In this document: piece after piece, positions 51,561 through 64,000 of the stretch
Layout: each line of letters begins with the position of its first letter
How positions within the stretch are numbered: position 1 is the stretch's first letter
Source of the DNA: Campylorhamphus procurvoides
Taxonomy: Eukaryota; Chordata; Aves; Passeriformes; Dendrocolaptidae
Direction: 5' to 3'
NCBI GenBank assembly: GCA_013396655.1
Contig: WBMV01006289.1
Span: 1,798,001-1,862,000 of the forward strand
DNA length: 64,000 nt
Position numbers and translations under genes: made by a program
The notes under the pieces: model-generated
Told to the model about the DNA's origin: nothing
The model's input: the letters and a program-made list of their open reading frames with translations, nothing else
Database searches by the model: none

Positions 51561-51753
51561 TAAGGAATATGATGTTCCATTCAACATCTCCGCAACTGTC
51601 AAAAAGGTAAAAATCTCAAATACAAGGGTCTACACTTGGTGCTTTTCACCCCCCCTTATTCCTTTTATAGCAGTTAGCAAAATGAGGCCAAAATAACTAC
51701 TGGTAATTCAAGCACCTATATAAGAAAGAAAGAACGAAATGTCTCAGACTCAC

Positions 51754-51855
51754 CACTTCACCAGGTAGGTTGTTCAGGTCATTAAAAGGGGTTTCTAGAG
51801 TGTTTGTGTCAACATTTAGCAAAACCACATCCTCCAGTGATCTATTTTTTACTCT
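51754..51855 (-). CDS. DENND1B: DENND1B exon, end of central DENN domain (residues 50-83)
   Basis: A 102-nt phase-0 exon (34 codons) between acceptor TTAACAG and donor GTG|GTGAGT. It reads [18 protein letters not shown], then [16 protein letters not shown]. It matches the DENND1B segment where human has '[19 protein letters not shown]', so it separates DENND1B from its paralogues well. It links the central DENN domain to the dDENN domain and is rich in Asp, Asn and Leu. Because it is a multiple of three in phase 0, skipping it would keep the frame while removing part of the linker; there is no direct evidence that this occurs. Confidence 0.95.
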
Positions 51856-53367
51856 CTGTTAAGAAGGGGAAAAAAAAAAGAGTGGAAAAGCAATTTACTA
51901 TGGTATCCTCCTGAAATACATTTTTATAGCAATGTGCTAGATTACAAATGTTGATTCTACAAAGGACAATACTGGTAAAAACAACAGTTGGAGCTTTAGA
52001 AGTAGGATTTGTGAATTAGATGTAGCATTCAGTAGCTTTTAAAAATATTTCCTATTCTTCAAACGCTAAGATTATATTAATAATCTCTGAAATACATATT
52101 TAAGAAATGAATTCTTGAAAAGCAAAATTTACACAGAACACAGTTAAATATATTGGAACTATACATATCGTACGACAACATTTCATCCTCACATCTTTGT
52201 GAAAACCAGATAGGATGTTAATCGTATAATCAGATGAAACTCAGAAAAAAATAAGTAATTATCTACAGATGTATCTAAGTCCCAAGCATGTGATGTCTAC
52301 TTATTACAGAAGAATGGATGAAACAGTGTACTTGGCTACCGCCTAAGAACTAAACAATTTGCTCCTTTCAGGAAAAAGAGAGAGAACTCTTTCCTATACG
52401 GTCCACAATAATACATAACAATGGAGTACAGGAAATCATTCCAGAAGGAATTGAGTGACTTCATTTTCAGAGCAAGTCCTTCTGTTCCCTTATTTTCTGA
52501 TTGAATAAGAAAAATCATCCTAGTCAGGATATTACAATTGATGCATGGAGGTCACATGAACCCGATTTGAGAGCACAGAAGGCTATGACTAGAGTTAAGA
52601 AGTATAGATGACAAAAGGCCTTTTTTTGGAAACACAAAAGTGTTGGTGGTGCAGACTAGGGCAGAACCCAACTCATTAGCTTAGCAAACGTGAATTGATG
52701 CTTAGAAACTGCTTTAGCAGAAGTGTAAATCAAATAATGTTCTCAAATCAATTATCTGCTCTGCACGATAATCAGATGATACATGGAGGTTTAATGGTGA
52801 CATCAAACGCTTATGGAAAAAGGCAAAACTGTTTATGACCCAGCTGTTACTTACCACTCAGGTGTGTATTGTTTTGCTCTATGTTCACATCTGAAAAGGT
52901 TACCTCTTGGTTTTTTTTGGCAAAATTACTCACTTCTAAACTAACAGCTATGAACGTTATGGGATGGAGGTTAGACTCAAATTTTCAGAGGGTCAGGAGC
53001 GTAAATTATCTGGGAAATCACACTAATGCTGAAATCTGATGGATGGTGACCCCAAAATAAATTTTAACTGTTCTCATTATTGGGAAAATCCGTTGTTGAA
53101 CCACTAAAAAGGCAGGTAAATAGCTATCACTGAGCTTTAACAGACAGACAAATCAGCATGTAGAGTTTACATGTCTCCACAAAACAATTCAAAAGTAAGA
53201 TTTCAAAGAGAGACTTTTTTACTTAGTAAAGCATCTGAAGCTTAAATTTTTTAATTCTGTATGCTAGAAATACAGGGATGTTTTTCTGAAGGTTTTCCAT
53301 TAAAATTATCACTTACGGTACACACAACTCGTGCTTACCGGCACACTGAAGCATTTAGCAAACTTAC
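51856..53367 (-). other. DENND1B intron, 1.5 kb
   Basis: AT-rich unique sequence; nothing recognisable besides splice sites. Confidence 0.85.
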
Positions 53368-53413
53368 CTCTATTAAGCTTAAGTGGACGCCAATTAGATA
53401 AGGCATCGGTGCA
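53368..53413 (-). CDS. DENND1B: DENND1B exon, central DENN domain (residues 34-49)
   Basis: A 46-nt exon. The acceptor TTGTCTTCAG has a good pyrimidine tract and the donor is GAG|GTAAGT, close to consensus. The first base completes the Cys codon split with the previous exon, followed by APMPYLIGVHLSLIE. 'APMPYLIG' is one of the best-conserved strings of the DENN family, a turn and strand at the end of the central module. The human counterpart recalled from memory has IHSS where this has VHLS. Skipping this exon would shift the frame. Confidence 0.94.
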
Positions 53414-56400
53414 CTGAAGACAAAAAGTAAAAAAGATCAACTTTTAAGTACCACCTACTACAACATTTGTGAAGAAAAAAGATATTTTAAATCCTGGCAC
53501 ACAAGTCCCTAGTAAACACTCACTGTTTAAGCCAGTATTACATGAAAAATTTTATTTTACTCTGCACAAAATAAAGGATGCTGTTCCAAACTATGAGGTA
53601 TGAGCAAGGAGACCCTACGGCTTACCATCCACCTTGCCAAACCTCGTTTCAACAACTGACCATTCTGTATGACAGAGCTAACCCAGCAGATGTTCCCAAA
53701 GTGGTCTGTCTCCAGAACTACAATGGTTTTAAAACACCACTCTGGAGAACACGGTACCTGTTAACATCACCACACTGCAACACGAATATCATTAACACCA
53801 GTTTTGGTCCTGAATGTGGTTTGAAACCCTTCCCTAGCAGGCATTTGGAAGCTGCGTAATATCTATTTAACTCAAGATAATAAACTTCTTTCTAATTTGC
53901 ATAAGACAAGGAACTATATTTTCCAAGCAAGACAAATATCCATACAAAGCCTCTGAATTAAGACCTCCTGCAGTACACAAGCAAGAACTATATTAGTCAG
54001 CTAATTTATCTAGGTTTCCTATTATCTTCTGTTTCTGCCACTAGTGGATATGATCTGGCAACATCTGACCAAGAATATACTCAGTATCCAGTGCTGAAGG
54101 AACAAACCACCCAAAAATCATCACAACACTTTTGGGTACTGTGAGATTACTAACAATACTCACTACAGAGAAGTGAGCAATAGACAGACTCATTTTAAGG
54201 ACTCAGGGGGAAATTAATCATTAACAGACCACCGAGGAAAAAAAAAACTAAATAAAAAGAATCTCTGAAAAATAAATGGAAAATAAGACAACTTATACAA
54301 AGTTACACAAATAGCTCACTTACAGTAATTTCTCTCACTGCACTAATTTGATCACAGATCTGAGCCACTGGCACTGACTCATTGGCAACTGACTTCCAGA
54401 GGATGGGGGAGAGGCTTCACTGCATCAGTTAACACAGTCTCATCCATTTGGTCCCACTTCTGGGAGCAAAAGAAGCAATTCTCACCTGCCTGTGACTGCA
54501 GTCCATTTCAGAAAAATCTGTACACCCTATGGATTAGCCAATTGCTCTCATTAACAATGTTCTATGGGAGAAGATCAATGTAGAGAAAAAAAAAAAAAAA
54601 AGGAAAAAAACCAGCACAAAACCACCAAAACCCCCAAACCAAATAAAACCAGAAAATAAAACCATAGCCTGACTAATGCCCAAACAAGATTTCATCATGT
54701 TTATGCTATCAAAATACAGGTTTGCTGAAACTGCAAACTGTAATGGCTAAAGCTTTCTTGGCAATAGGGCTTCGAAAAAGGAAAACAGAGACACCTATTT
54801 TCCCACACATCTTTCTCTTCACCTAATGCTAACAAATATTAGTACTTCCCGATAACTTCATCCAAGCTAATCTTTATGCCTTTGAACTAAACCCAAATTA
54901 CATGGAGTTGTAAATGAGTGTCATTCCAGAGCAGACACACATTTATATTCAGAGAGGATTTAAACAGCTTTAAAACACTCTATCATTTTAAGAATGCTTT
55001 ATACTATGTAACATACTGAACCAAGCCAATAAAAATGACTATGAATGACATGTAACTGAGGATTCTGCTGCTGAGTACGAGCAAAATAGATCCTCACGCT
55101 GCTCATATCAGAGTATCTCAGAGTTACAAACAGCATGAACTGGAGAAACTCCAGCAAAAAAATGTGCTATATCATGTATGGATTTTGTGCACACTTGTTT
55201 TCTTGTACATCGACACTGCTTTAGCAGCTTCACCAGGCCTGTACTAACTTAAAGTAGCTGCTGATTTGCTCCATTAATAAATCTGTCATTAAAAAGGGTA
55301 GCATGCAGCTCTCTTCTGTAGAACAAAGCAACAGCTATATCATTTCAATTTTGAAGTTAGCAGAATAAAGGCACAAAGCACATCTTGAAAATGCATGAAA
55401 TAAAAACTGCAGGTATGGAAAGTCAATTTGATCATCTTCAGCAAAAAATAAATTTTAATACTGCTGGATTCTGAAGTCTTGACAGCAGGGGACTTTAATA
55501 TGTACATGATATTGCTTACTATGATGCTACTGGGAGCTGCTATATAGTCTTTCTCTTGCTTATGCATGTTATTACAAAAAAACGCCATTAATCTATGCTA
55601 TCACTGCCTAAAATAATTATTATGTTATGCAAAACATGCAAGTTAATTGGAAAATAATTGTCCTGTTCTCACGAAAACAGGCACATGTATATCCCAATTC
55701 AGAAGAGACCAAATCTCATAGACATATTGCAATTGTAACTTGAATTTTCTAATTACATTATATTCCTAACAGAGCATTGGTATAACAGATGCTTTATCAT
55801 CCACAGACAAAACTGTCATACATTCTAATATCACTGATTTAGTTTGCTAAGAAATTACACAGAAATTTGATGAAATTAGCTTTTTCCTTCATAAAAATTA
55901 AGTTTATTCAAATGTAATTACTCTATCAATGTTCAAAGTTAATTTTTGTAAGTTTTCTTGAAAGCCACCCACCCACCCCTCTGAATGCAAGTCTTTTTTT
56001 ACTCAGATGCAGAAGAGAAATCAATTCTTTATAAAGAATTAAGAAACTCATTTTTTTAGTAGCTCTGCTCTGTTTTTTTCCTCTACAGCTCCAATGAATA
56101 TTACTTTCACAGCATAATATTTTGCTATGCGTTAGATAAAGGATATCTGTCTTTTTTGAATGGTTGTTCCGATTCTCACATTGGTGTTCTCATAATGGAA
56201 TTCAGAGCTGAGATAAGCTATACAGGGATAAAAAACCCATCCTGAAGTAAAGAAATGGAGAGTAAGTTCACACACTGGACCTTGCCAACAGCCTGGCCAG
56301 TCCTGAAGGTGCTGCAGGCCTTACTGATGCTCAGCTCCATGGCTTTGGGCTATGTCAAGAATATGTTACAATAGATCTAGAACCAGCCTGTAAATCAGGC

Positions 56401-59035
56401 AGCATGAAGGAACCTAAGAGATTTTCTGATTAAAAATGCGAGGGGAGGAATTTAAATAATTTTTAATATAGAGCTGGTTTAGGCAAAGATACTTTTTTTT
56501 CATGCCCACAAAATGTACCAGCTAGGGAGTTCATGATATTTACCAAATTCTAACCACCATGGAATTACATAATTTACTTTTATGAATTTTTGAAGATACA
56601 TAGTCCAATTCATACCAAAAAAGTGGATTTTTTTTTCCAAATATGCTGTGATTAACATGCAAAAAAAGTTTTAGAATCAGGGCCTATATTTAAATTAGTA
56701 GTTTTAAATGTATTTTATCTCTGTTTAAAAAAAGCCATACTACCTTGGAATGAGAAACATTTTCAAATTGTTATTCACCTACTTCATATATTTGAATTTC
56801 AAAAAAACACCAAGAAAATGAGAGTTCATGGGAGACATCCCAAAAATGTCAAGTGAAGTATTGACAATGTAGTTTCAAGGTATGAAAATGCATGTTGAGC
56901 TAAAAGGAAAAAAGGTACTTTTATAAAAAGAACTTTGCTTATAAAAATGACAAAAAATGGCAAATAAAAATAATTTTAAAATCCTTTAATTAATTTTAAA
57001 TTGGCAGGATCCCACTGGACTGCAAACTAGGCCTGGCCTAACATAAACTTTGACCTTAAGAATTCATCAAGGTTTTTTAACTTGATATATTATATACTTA
57101 TGAGGAGAACATTTATTTACTGTTAATACACCAGAACATGAGGAAAGCTAAGTAATTTATATGTTTTTACTACACTTTTCCAACCCATCTCACAAAAGAA
57201 CCATTTAAACCAGCCACGATCAGAAAGAAATGTAAATGCACAGAAATCTGACTTAAAAGGTCTGAATTATAGTTACTGCGGTAAATTCATCAATTGTGCA
57301 TTTCCTTTCGTGAACTTTATGTTTCCATTTGAGTGTGTCTAAAAAATAGAGGAACTTTCTTCTCCATTCTATTGTACTACTGTGGAAAATAAAAAGGGAT
57401 ATAAATGAATTTTACAAGTTTAAGAAACTCCATGCCTCTTTTTAATGAGTAAAAAAAATTCTCAGGTCAGGCCACAATGACCTAGAATCTCAGCTATTAT
57501 CATCACCACAAGGAGCTGTGTACAGCATCTAACATTATTATTTCTGGAAACATTATCTGTGCTTAGAAAAGGAAATAAAAAAAATCTTCTAGTATTCAGG
57601 ATGCACTCTACATAGTAGAGTATAGCTTGAATAAAAGTGTTGATCTCCCTTTTGAAAACAGTGTTCATGGAAAATACTGAAAACTTAAAAAGCATCTGGC
57701 AGTAAACTCAAGTGATACAAAAACTAAACAAATACATCCAAGCTCTACCCCATCTCGGTGCATTTTATCAAAGCTAGGAGGAAAAACAATTAGTACAGCG
57801 TTTCTTCAAAAGAAAACTATCATTAAAGATGAAAGGCTTAGCTATAGTTAAAAGAGAAGAATAGATTTCCTTTTAAAAACTATAAATAATACACACATGA
57901 AGAGTAATAAATCTAACGGAAAAAATATACCATGGGCAAATATTGTAAACTTGAGGAAAAACTATCAAAGATACTTAAGGAAACATAGTGAGAATTTGTT
58001 TGAAAACAAAAGTTCAATAGACTGGGTGGAGTTCAGTGGAACAGCAATATACTTATAGATTCGAGGGATTAAAAACCAAACCGAAATTAACAACTGAAAG
58101 GCCAACAAACATACAAGTATAACATTTCTGTGAAGAAAACAGACTTATATTAGCAAGCACCTGGCTTGGTCTCAATTTTTATATATAAAAATATCAATTC
58201 CCAATCTCTAAAATTGTTTGAAATGGTTTATTTTTTCAGAATTGACCCATTAGGTTTAGTTAAAGTGAACATCTCCAGGGATTCCTGTTGCAGATCCTTT
58301 AATGGAAACTCTCACTTGGTATGTCTGCCACTACCACGAATAAAAGAAAGTAGGTCTTTTCGCCCAAAACTGTGAAACACAGGCATGTGGAAACATCATC
58401 CCCTTGACAGATCAGAAGCAACTCAAAAAGTTACTTGTTCAACTTAAAAATTTCCCAAAACAACAAAATCTGTCACGTGAATGGAAGTCAGGAGAACAGA
58501 ATTCTTACAATGAAAATTTTGAAGTACCAAAAGGAGTTTTCAGCTCATTTGGGAAGGTGTTGGCTAGAATCCTGAGCCTGGCTGAGTCTAAAATACAAAT
58601 ACTACATCACTGTATAGACCCAAGGGAAACACTGATGCCCACCAACATTGGATTCTGGAAAAGCTCATCAGTTTTTTTCTGAATGCTTCTGTAACTATCA
58701 TTTATCTCAGGTTAAAATAAATGCCAAATAAAACTGTAACACATTTAAATTATTGAATGAATTCTCTAACAATAAAACAGAAACAGTTATTACAAATGTG
58801 ATTCTAAATGCTGCATTGATAGTAATCAGCACTGTAATTCAAGGTACCAACTCAAACATCACGTCAAGGCATGCCAGAATACCTCTATTCAAGTCATCAT
58901 TTAAGCATTGGTTTAAGTGCTTTCAGAAACTGGGTCCTGTATGTTCAGTCAGATAAACAGTGTTTTCATCAGTTAGCTAGAATTACAAGACAGGTCAGAA
59001 TCTGAGAAATGGGGATAACAGGTTAGCTGTCTTAC
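53414..59035 (-). other. DENND1B intron, 5.6 kb
   Basis: Includes an unrecognised 93-codon plus frame (53578-53859), an A16 run followed by an A/C-rich tract (54586-54660), and a short GC-richer stretch at 56270-56345. No gene supported. Confidence 0.8.
54586..54660. repeat. A16 run and AAACC-type low-complexity tract
   Basis: Sixteen A (54586-54601) are followed by GG, further A runs and CCACCAAAACCCCC-like units on the plus strand. It may be simple low complexity or the worn tail of a retrocopy; no upstream body was recognised. Confidence 0.7.
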
Positions 59036-59136
59036 CAGCAGTAGTCCAGAAGGTGTGGAGGAAGCACTGGGATGTAAATATGTTGCCAATACATTGGATA
59101 TAACAATGCAGCTGACGCATGAACACAAGCAGTTAA
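59036..59136 (-). CDS. DENND1B: DENND1B exon, late-central DENN domain (window residues 1-33)
   Basis: First exon of the gene inside the window, 101 nt, starting in phase 0 after a TTTTTAG acceptor and ending two bases into a Cys codon before a GTAAG donor. It encodes [14 protein letters not shown], then [19 protein letters not shown]. The [12 protein letters not shown] segment is a hallmark of the central DENN domain, part of the beta-sheet core of the lobe that contacts Rab35 in the known DENND1B structure. I infer that residue 1 here lies near human residue 212. The preceding exon, expected to encode a segment like 'LHERRIVIISSKLS', was not found up to 64000. Changes from human such as IHG to VHA are conservative. 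Confidence 0.95.
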
Positions 59137-62100
59137 CTAAAAATAAAAATACACACACAGAATTGGCAACAAAAAACATGAATAAAAAGAAAATACAAAA
59201 TCTTAAATTAACTTTTAAACATGCAAGAATCTTAACCTCCCCAAACCACCTACTATATAACTTTTAAAATGATTTTTAATTGCCAAAACACATCTACAAA
59301 GAGCTCTGATGTATGCATATGAGTACAACACTTGCAAGAAGTCAAGTTAGCCCTCCCTGCTCAGCTATTTCCTTGAATAAAAGGAAATAATTATTAACTA
59401 CTTGATGCAGTCATGGTCAAATATGAGTATGGCCATGGACAGACGAGACTGGACTGCACCCCAGCTGCACTTGGCTCTGCTGAGTGGGAAAGACTCAGGA
59501 GAGCTTTTTGGTCCCCATTTCTGCTACTTTTAACAACTGGAATAGATCTGAACCCGCATGAAACTACAGAATAGCAGTAAACTCAGAAGCATGATTAAAT
59601 GCTCTTTTGTGCCACTATCTTGATTTCCAAACTACCTTAAAAAAAAATCTGAAATTAATATTCCTTCTGACAGAAAAGCAACTTATTACAATTTTCCAAA
59701 GCTCCCTTCCCAAAGCCAAGACTGCCAGGCCTGGTACAAGCATCACTGGAAAATTAAGGACTCCTTGAACAAGAAAGAAAGTGCTACCATCCATTTACCA
59801 TTCAAAATGAACATCCCCTAGTTTTCTAAAACAAACAAAAATGCACCACNCCAACCATGGAATTCATTAGAAACATGAGGAAGTTGTTTCCTCAAGTCAA
59901 CAAAATAATCTGCAAGACAAAGAATTCATATTTGATCTACGAAAAACCGCCTTGCTATCAAAGAGTCCTCCAAATGTAGTTATTTTATTATGCAGGCACA
60001 GAGTTACAACAGAGTGAGAAAATACCAAGACTGTGTTCAAAAGAAGGTAGCCTATATCCAGTACATAAACCACTACAAGCCTCGCAAAAAAAAATATTTG
60101 TAAACGAGAATGCCCCACACAGAAGACACCAATCTTATGGAAAAAGACAAGGCTGTCCTAATGTTTTACATCACAACAAAATGACTATCTGAGTTTAACT
60201 CGATAATAATGCTGTTTATTAGACATGTACTTTCACAGTAACAAAACAAAGACCTAAAAATAAAATGTAAATCCTGTCCATACAGCAAGTGCTAAAACAT
60301 TACGGATTTCAAAGGGGAAAAAACCCCCACCTCTATGTGGAACAGATCAGCAGTTAAAGCTTTCACACCCTGGCTGTCTTGGACATTTAGACTTTTAAAT
60401 AAAAATTATAGTGCAATTTTGTGCACGTATTTTTACAGTAAAAATGAAAAAAAGTAATTATAAGACCATTGCAGCAGAAATCACAGACAATTACAATTTG
60501 TGCAGCATAGTTTGCTCAGCACTCAGATTAATATAACACGATTAAATATGGAAAAGAAGAGGGTCTGAAAGCTCCTGAGGGATATCATTAGGGCAAATTG
60601 CCAAAGAATGAAACATGAGCCAGTCAGGAGAGTCTGGAAGCTGCAGTGGTACCAAGGGACTTGAATGTTCGACAGTTGGAGCTTCAGTAATGTGTGAACT
60701 GCAGGTTAAGGTATCAGGAGACTCTGTTCACTGACACACAGAATGTCACTATTGACCAGCGAACTGCCCGAGCCTGACAGCTACACTACAGAAAGCCAAG
60801 TATATCATAATTCCGTATTTAAACCCTTTGTTTCAGATTAACATCTCCTTTCTTAGCTTTATATCAAACCTCCACAATTACTCTCATTTTAGACTTTTAA
60901 TAATGGCTATTTTAGCAATTACTGTGTTTACTAAGATTGATTGGGTGAAGAAATAAATTAGTATCTTATCCCTCTTCTACACAGCGGGATTTATAAGGTT
61001 TATTTCCATATTACCCCTCTCTGTAGTTTAACTAACACTACCGATACTACAGTCAAGCTCAGCATCATATTTTTTGCTCTTTTGCTCAAAATGGATATGG
61101 AATTACTTATCAGTATATTCATATAGTATAGAAATTTAAAACCACACTACCTATAGAAAAATTACGATCTCATGTATTTCAATCACTGAAATGCAGCTGA
61201 GCATACAGGATATCCCTGATGTATAGAGTCCCCTTCTCCTCCTCTTAATAAGCATTCTTAAATTATGAATTAAGATGACTATAGTATTTGCATGAAGAAA
61301 TTTTCCTGTCTTTTGCATAGGACTGTGTTATATTTTAATCCTCACTTTAACAGAGGAAGTACTTAATTCCTTAAAAACATTTGAAGTTTTATTAACTTGT
61401 TTTATAATCTGTATTTCAGTGCGGCACTCACGTTAGCGTCTACTTAAAATTTATAATTGTTTAAACCTACTACTTTTTTTTTTATTTCTAGCAGGAAAGG
61501 TAAAGATTTGACTACTTACACATCAAGCTCTTGTTGTACTGTTCCTTGCTTTTCTATTTAGTAACATCTTCATGTCATATCTTATTTAAACATTTCCATC
61601 TATGCTGCTGCAGGAGGTTTCCAAACATTTTAGTATGCCATGAATATGTTTTATAGTTTCCTGTTGTATACAGCCTGTAATACAGGCAGCTGTGGGATTC
61701 TGTTGCTCTTCAAACTGTGTGACATTTTAATATTCTGCCAAGTCTGCCTTTAAGCAAATACTGATAAGATAATTATGGATTTCATATTAAAATTTGCACA
61801 TTTTACCAGAAAAACCTCTTTTTTTGCCTTTTTTACTGTTTTGAGTGGTACTGCATTTCTCAAATGCATTAGCCTATTCAAATAACCTTCCTCTTTAACT
61901 GACACATCCACTCCTCTGAACAGAATGGGAGCTGCTGTAAATCTTGCAATGATGCTGCATGTTTTAAGGACCAAGTAGAGCCTGATCCCCTACATCAGAA
62001 CTCAGAGGTTTATAAAGGTGACACCGGATTTGGAGGTGTCCAATGGCATCTGATGCTTCACCAAGTGGGGATATCTTTTGCAGAAAACAAATCCTTACAC

Positions 62101-64000
62101 TATTTAGGGACAAAGGCATCTGTATGGAGTCTGTCAATTGATTGCTATCTATTCCAAGAGGACTTACCAAGGTCCACCTTTTATAAAAAAAAATGCAAGA
62201 AAAGGTATGTCATAAATAAAAAATTCTTTTTAAAGACAGGTAGACATTCTAAATCATCTTGAACTTGCCTTTGAGAATGGGTAAAACCCTACCTATTTTG
62301 CCAGTCACAACTGGAGATAACATGAACTGTGAACTGTGATTCTCTTTACAGATAAGTTTTATATGAAGGCAAAATTTGCTATATGCCCACCTATGTCATG
62401 GCTCAACTCTGCAGGTTGCTAAAACATCTTAAATTACAACAGAACAGTTCTGCAGAACCTCATTTCTGCAAATCTGATAATTTATTACCTATTTCGAGGC
62501 AACAAACGATGTTGAGACATCCTCCTGTAGTTCACTGCATTAGAAAAGCCTAGAACTGTGTTCCTATCCATAACAGGAAGGTTGGGCAGTTTTTAAGTAA
62601 AGTTTTGGTCTGTTGAACCCCATTTGTCAACACTGAAAAGAACTTTAAATATTTTTGCTTTCATAAATTTTGATTTTCTTTCAGACTGTTTTTCTCCATT
62701 TCAAAGAATACACCCTAAACAACTTTTATTCTCAAAAATAAATCTAACTACTGTTTTAAAATTGGTTTAAATAATGTGGTTTTAAACTATATGAACGGCA
62801 TGAGTCAACTGACTTGAATTAGTTAAAAGCAACTCTTACCAAAAATTTAAATGTTCAATACTCTAACAAATAAACAAATCTATTTTGAAAACTCTAGCAT
62901 TTACTGGACATGAGAAGCTTTCTGTCTCATTCTATCAGTCCTGAATTTACTAACATTACTGAGTACAGTAATGTTTCAGTCTGTTTCTGATATCTTCTGA
63001 TAAGACACTGCAGCCAGAATCAACACGTAAGGTTTTATCATCCTGCAAGGAAAGTATCTGGTGTTTGCTCCAGAGTATTACACTGATTCTGGTACCATAA
63101 TTTCATGTTTGTCTCTAAAGTAAAAAACGCTGGAATTACATGCTTCATGATTATACAGTCTCTCCAAACAGTGGGAGACCACACTACAAAGTTTGTTGGC
63201 AAAATTCATTATTGGGTGACAGTAAATTGATTACTACCAAATCTCTACAAGACTAAAATAATGCACAAATTCCAGACAATGACGAGTTACTTTCCACCTT
63301 ATGGCAATAAGCAGCCGCTTGGGAAGACTGTTGTTCAAAATCTATGCAATGCTGAACAGGAACAGCCAGGAGAAGTTTTAGTTCAAGATTTGATCAAAGC
63401 AGGTTTACCTGCTCCCGGGAACATAAAGAGTGCAGCTCCTCCCATCCTTCACACAGATGCAGCAATTCTGATGTGTGTATCAGTTACTCCAACGTTCACT
63501 TGTAGTCTTTCTACTTTGTATTTCAAAGGGACTGGTCCCTTTTACTGCTATTTTTTTCTTTTCCTAATTTCAGTTTTTGCTAAAACACTGTGACATGTCT
63601 AGAGCGACACTACTTCAACTGGAAGATTTTTTTCTGCAGACTCATAGATTATGCTTATTTGATACCCATTATTTGCATAATTTCAAGGAGTAGCATGAAA
63701 ACATCTGTATGTTGCACAGAACTTACCTAGCATTTTCTTTCTATATAAATTATTTTCTTCAAAGCCTTTTCTATAACCAAAGGTAAAAAAAGAGGAAGAA
63801 CATAGGTAGCAAGATTTGCACACATTGCAATGCACAAACTAGAAAGACAAACTGATTAGCAGAATCTTGTCAGCAAGCCAAAAACAGCAACAGAAGTTAA
63901 TCAAATGCTAAAGTAAAATTAACCTGTGATTCGATACAACCTTTCAAAATACTGTAAGCAACTGAAGAACTACTGTGATAAAAGCATTTCCTGAAAAATC
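59137..64000 (-). other. DENND1B intron, partial (runs past window end)
   Basis: Intron upstream of the first exon in the window. I searched the minus strand for the expected preceding cDENN segment (like LHERRIVIISSKLS) and did not find it, so that exon lies beyond 64000. One undetermined base is at 59850. A 110-codon plus frame at 63261-63593 is unrecognised and judged chance. Confidence 0.8.

Larger units (their letters stand above)
43918..51753 (-). other. DENND1B intron, 7.8 kb
   Basis: Holds a GC-richer block (46085-46480), a C10 run (48806-48815), an A-rich run followed by a G-rich run near 50939-50977, and a block at 51290-51560 resembling a conserved element. TCTATGATTCTAAG near 48441 resembles the end of avian CR1 elements but has no CR1 body beside it. 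No gene supported. Confidence 0.8.
6355..59136 (-). other. DENND1B: DENND1B gene, 3' part (13 coding exons, 564 residues in window)
   Basis: Joining the 13 minus-strand exons gives an unbroken reading frame of 1695 nt. Seen in the sequence: every exon is bounded by AG acceptors and GT donors, and phases match at all 12 junctions. Recalled from the family: the product matches the C-terminal roughly 564 residues of human DENND1B (about 775 aa) almost position for position, including 'QSTATGDGVA', 'FRSMDDIDYK' and 'LPPSPRK'. These fit DENND1B better than its paralogues DENND1A and DENND1C. DENND1 proteins exchange GDP for GTP on Rab35 at clathrin-coated and endosomal membranes; DENND1B has also been linked to T-cell receptor down-modulation and asthma risk. 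Window residue n corresponds to about n+211 in human. The uDENN domain, the start of cDENN and the promoter are outside the window. The gene looks intact as far as it can be read. Confidence 0.95.

Noticed and set aside
53578..53859. 93-codon plus frame with a protein-like composition
   Set aside because: Looks less biased than other noise frames, but no family is recognisable and it has no splice or promoter context; left as chance.
63261..63593. 110-codon plus frame near the window end
   Set aside because: No recognisable domain; antisense to the DENND1B intron; not the expected upstream DENND1B exon.

Overview
This is an AT-rich vertebrate nuclear window with a classical split gene: short exons, long introns, GT-AG splice sites and canonical AATAAA signals. 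Dispersed repeats are sparse and no primate or rodent SINE is visible. The introns are compact (13 coding exons in about 53 kb), and two stretches of N (10619-10623 and 59850) show a draft assembly. This fits a bird or another sauropsid best; the species assignment is inference.

Only one gene can be supported: the 3' (C-terminal) part of DENND1B (connecdenn 2) on the minus strand. DENND1B is a DENN-domain guanine nucleotide exchange factor for Rab35-type small GTPases in clathrin-linked endocytic traffic. Thirteen exons run from 59136 down to the TAA stop at 6355. Their lengths (101, 46, 102, 126, 102, 91, 41, 69, 57, 111, 80, 217, 552) sum to 1695 nt, that is 564 residues plus stop, with every splice phase closing and no frameshift or stop. 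The predicted protein begins inside the central DENN domain, continues through the dDENN domain, and ends in the long, mostly disordered tail with a DLL motif, an acidic run and an SPRK site. Exons for the uDENN domain and the first part of cDENN must lie beyond 64000; none was found between 59137 and 64000.

Layout by position: 1-6354 is 3' UTR and downstream sequence with several possible minus-strand poly(A) signals; 6355-9408 holds the last three exons (the tail); 9409-21855 is the largest intron, with a small assembly gap beside a C19 run and several blocks that look like regulatory elements (an NFI/TGGCA palindrome, a CTCF-like site, homeodomain-type motifs); 21856-25866 holds four short exons; 28848-53413 holds the dDENN and late cDENN exons, separated by introns of 1.5-9 kb; 59036-59136 is the first exon in the window; 59137-64000 is intron.

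I found no second protein gene, tRNA or rRNA, CRISPR array, intact mobile element, or anything resembling a new multi-gene system. The points worth a second look are candidate regulatory elements in the introns, alternative poly(A) use, weak splice sites around small exons, and minor slippage repeats.
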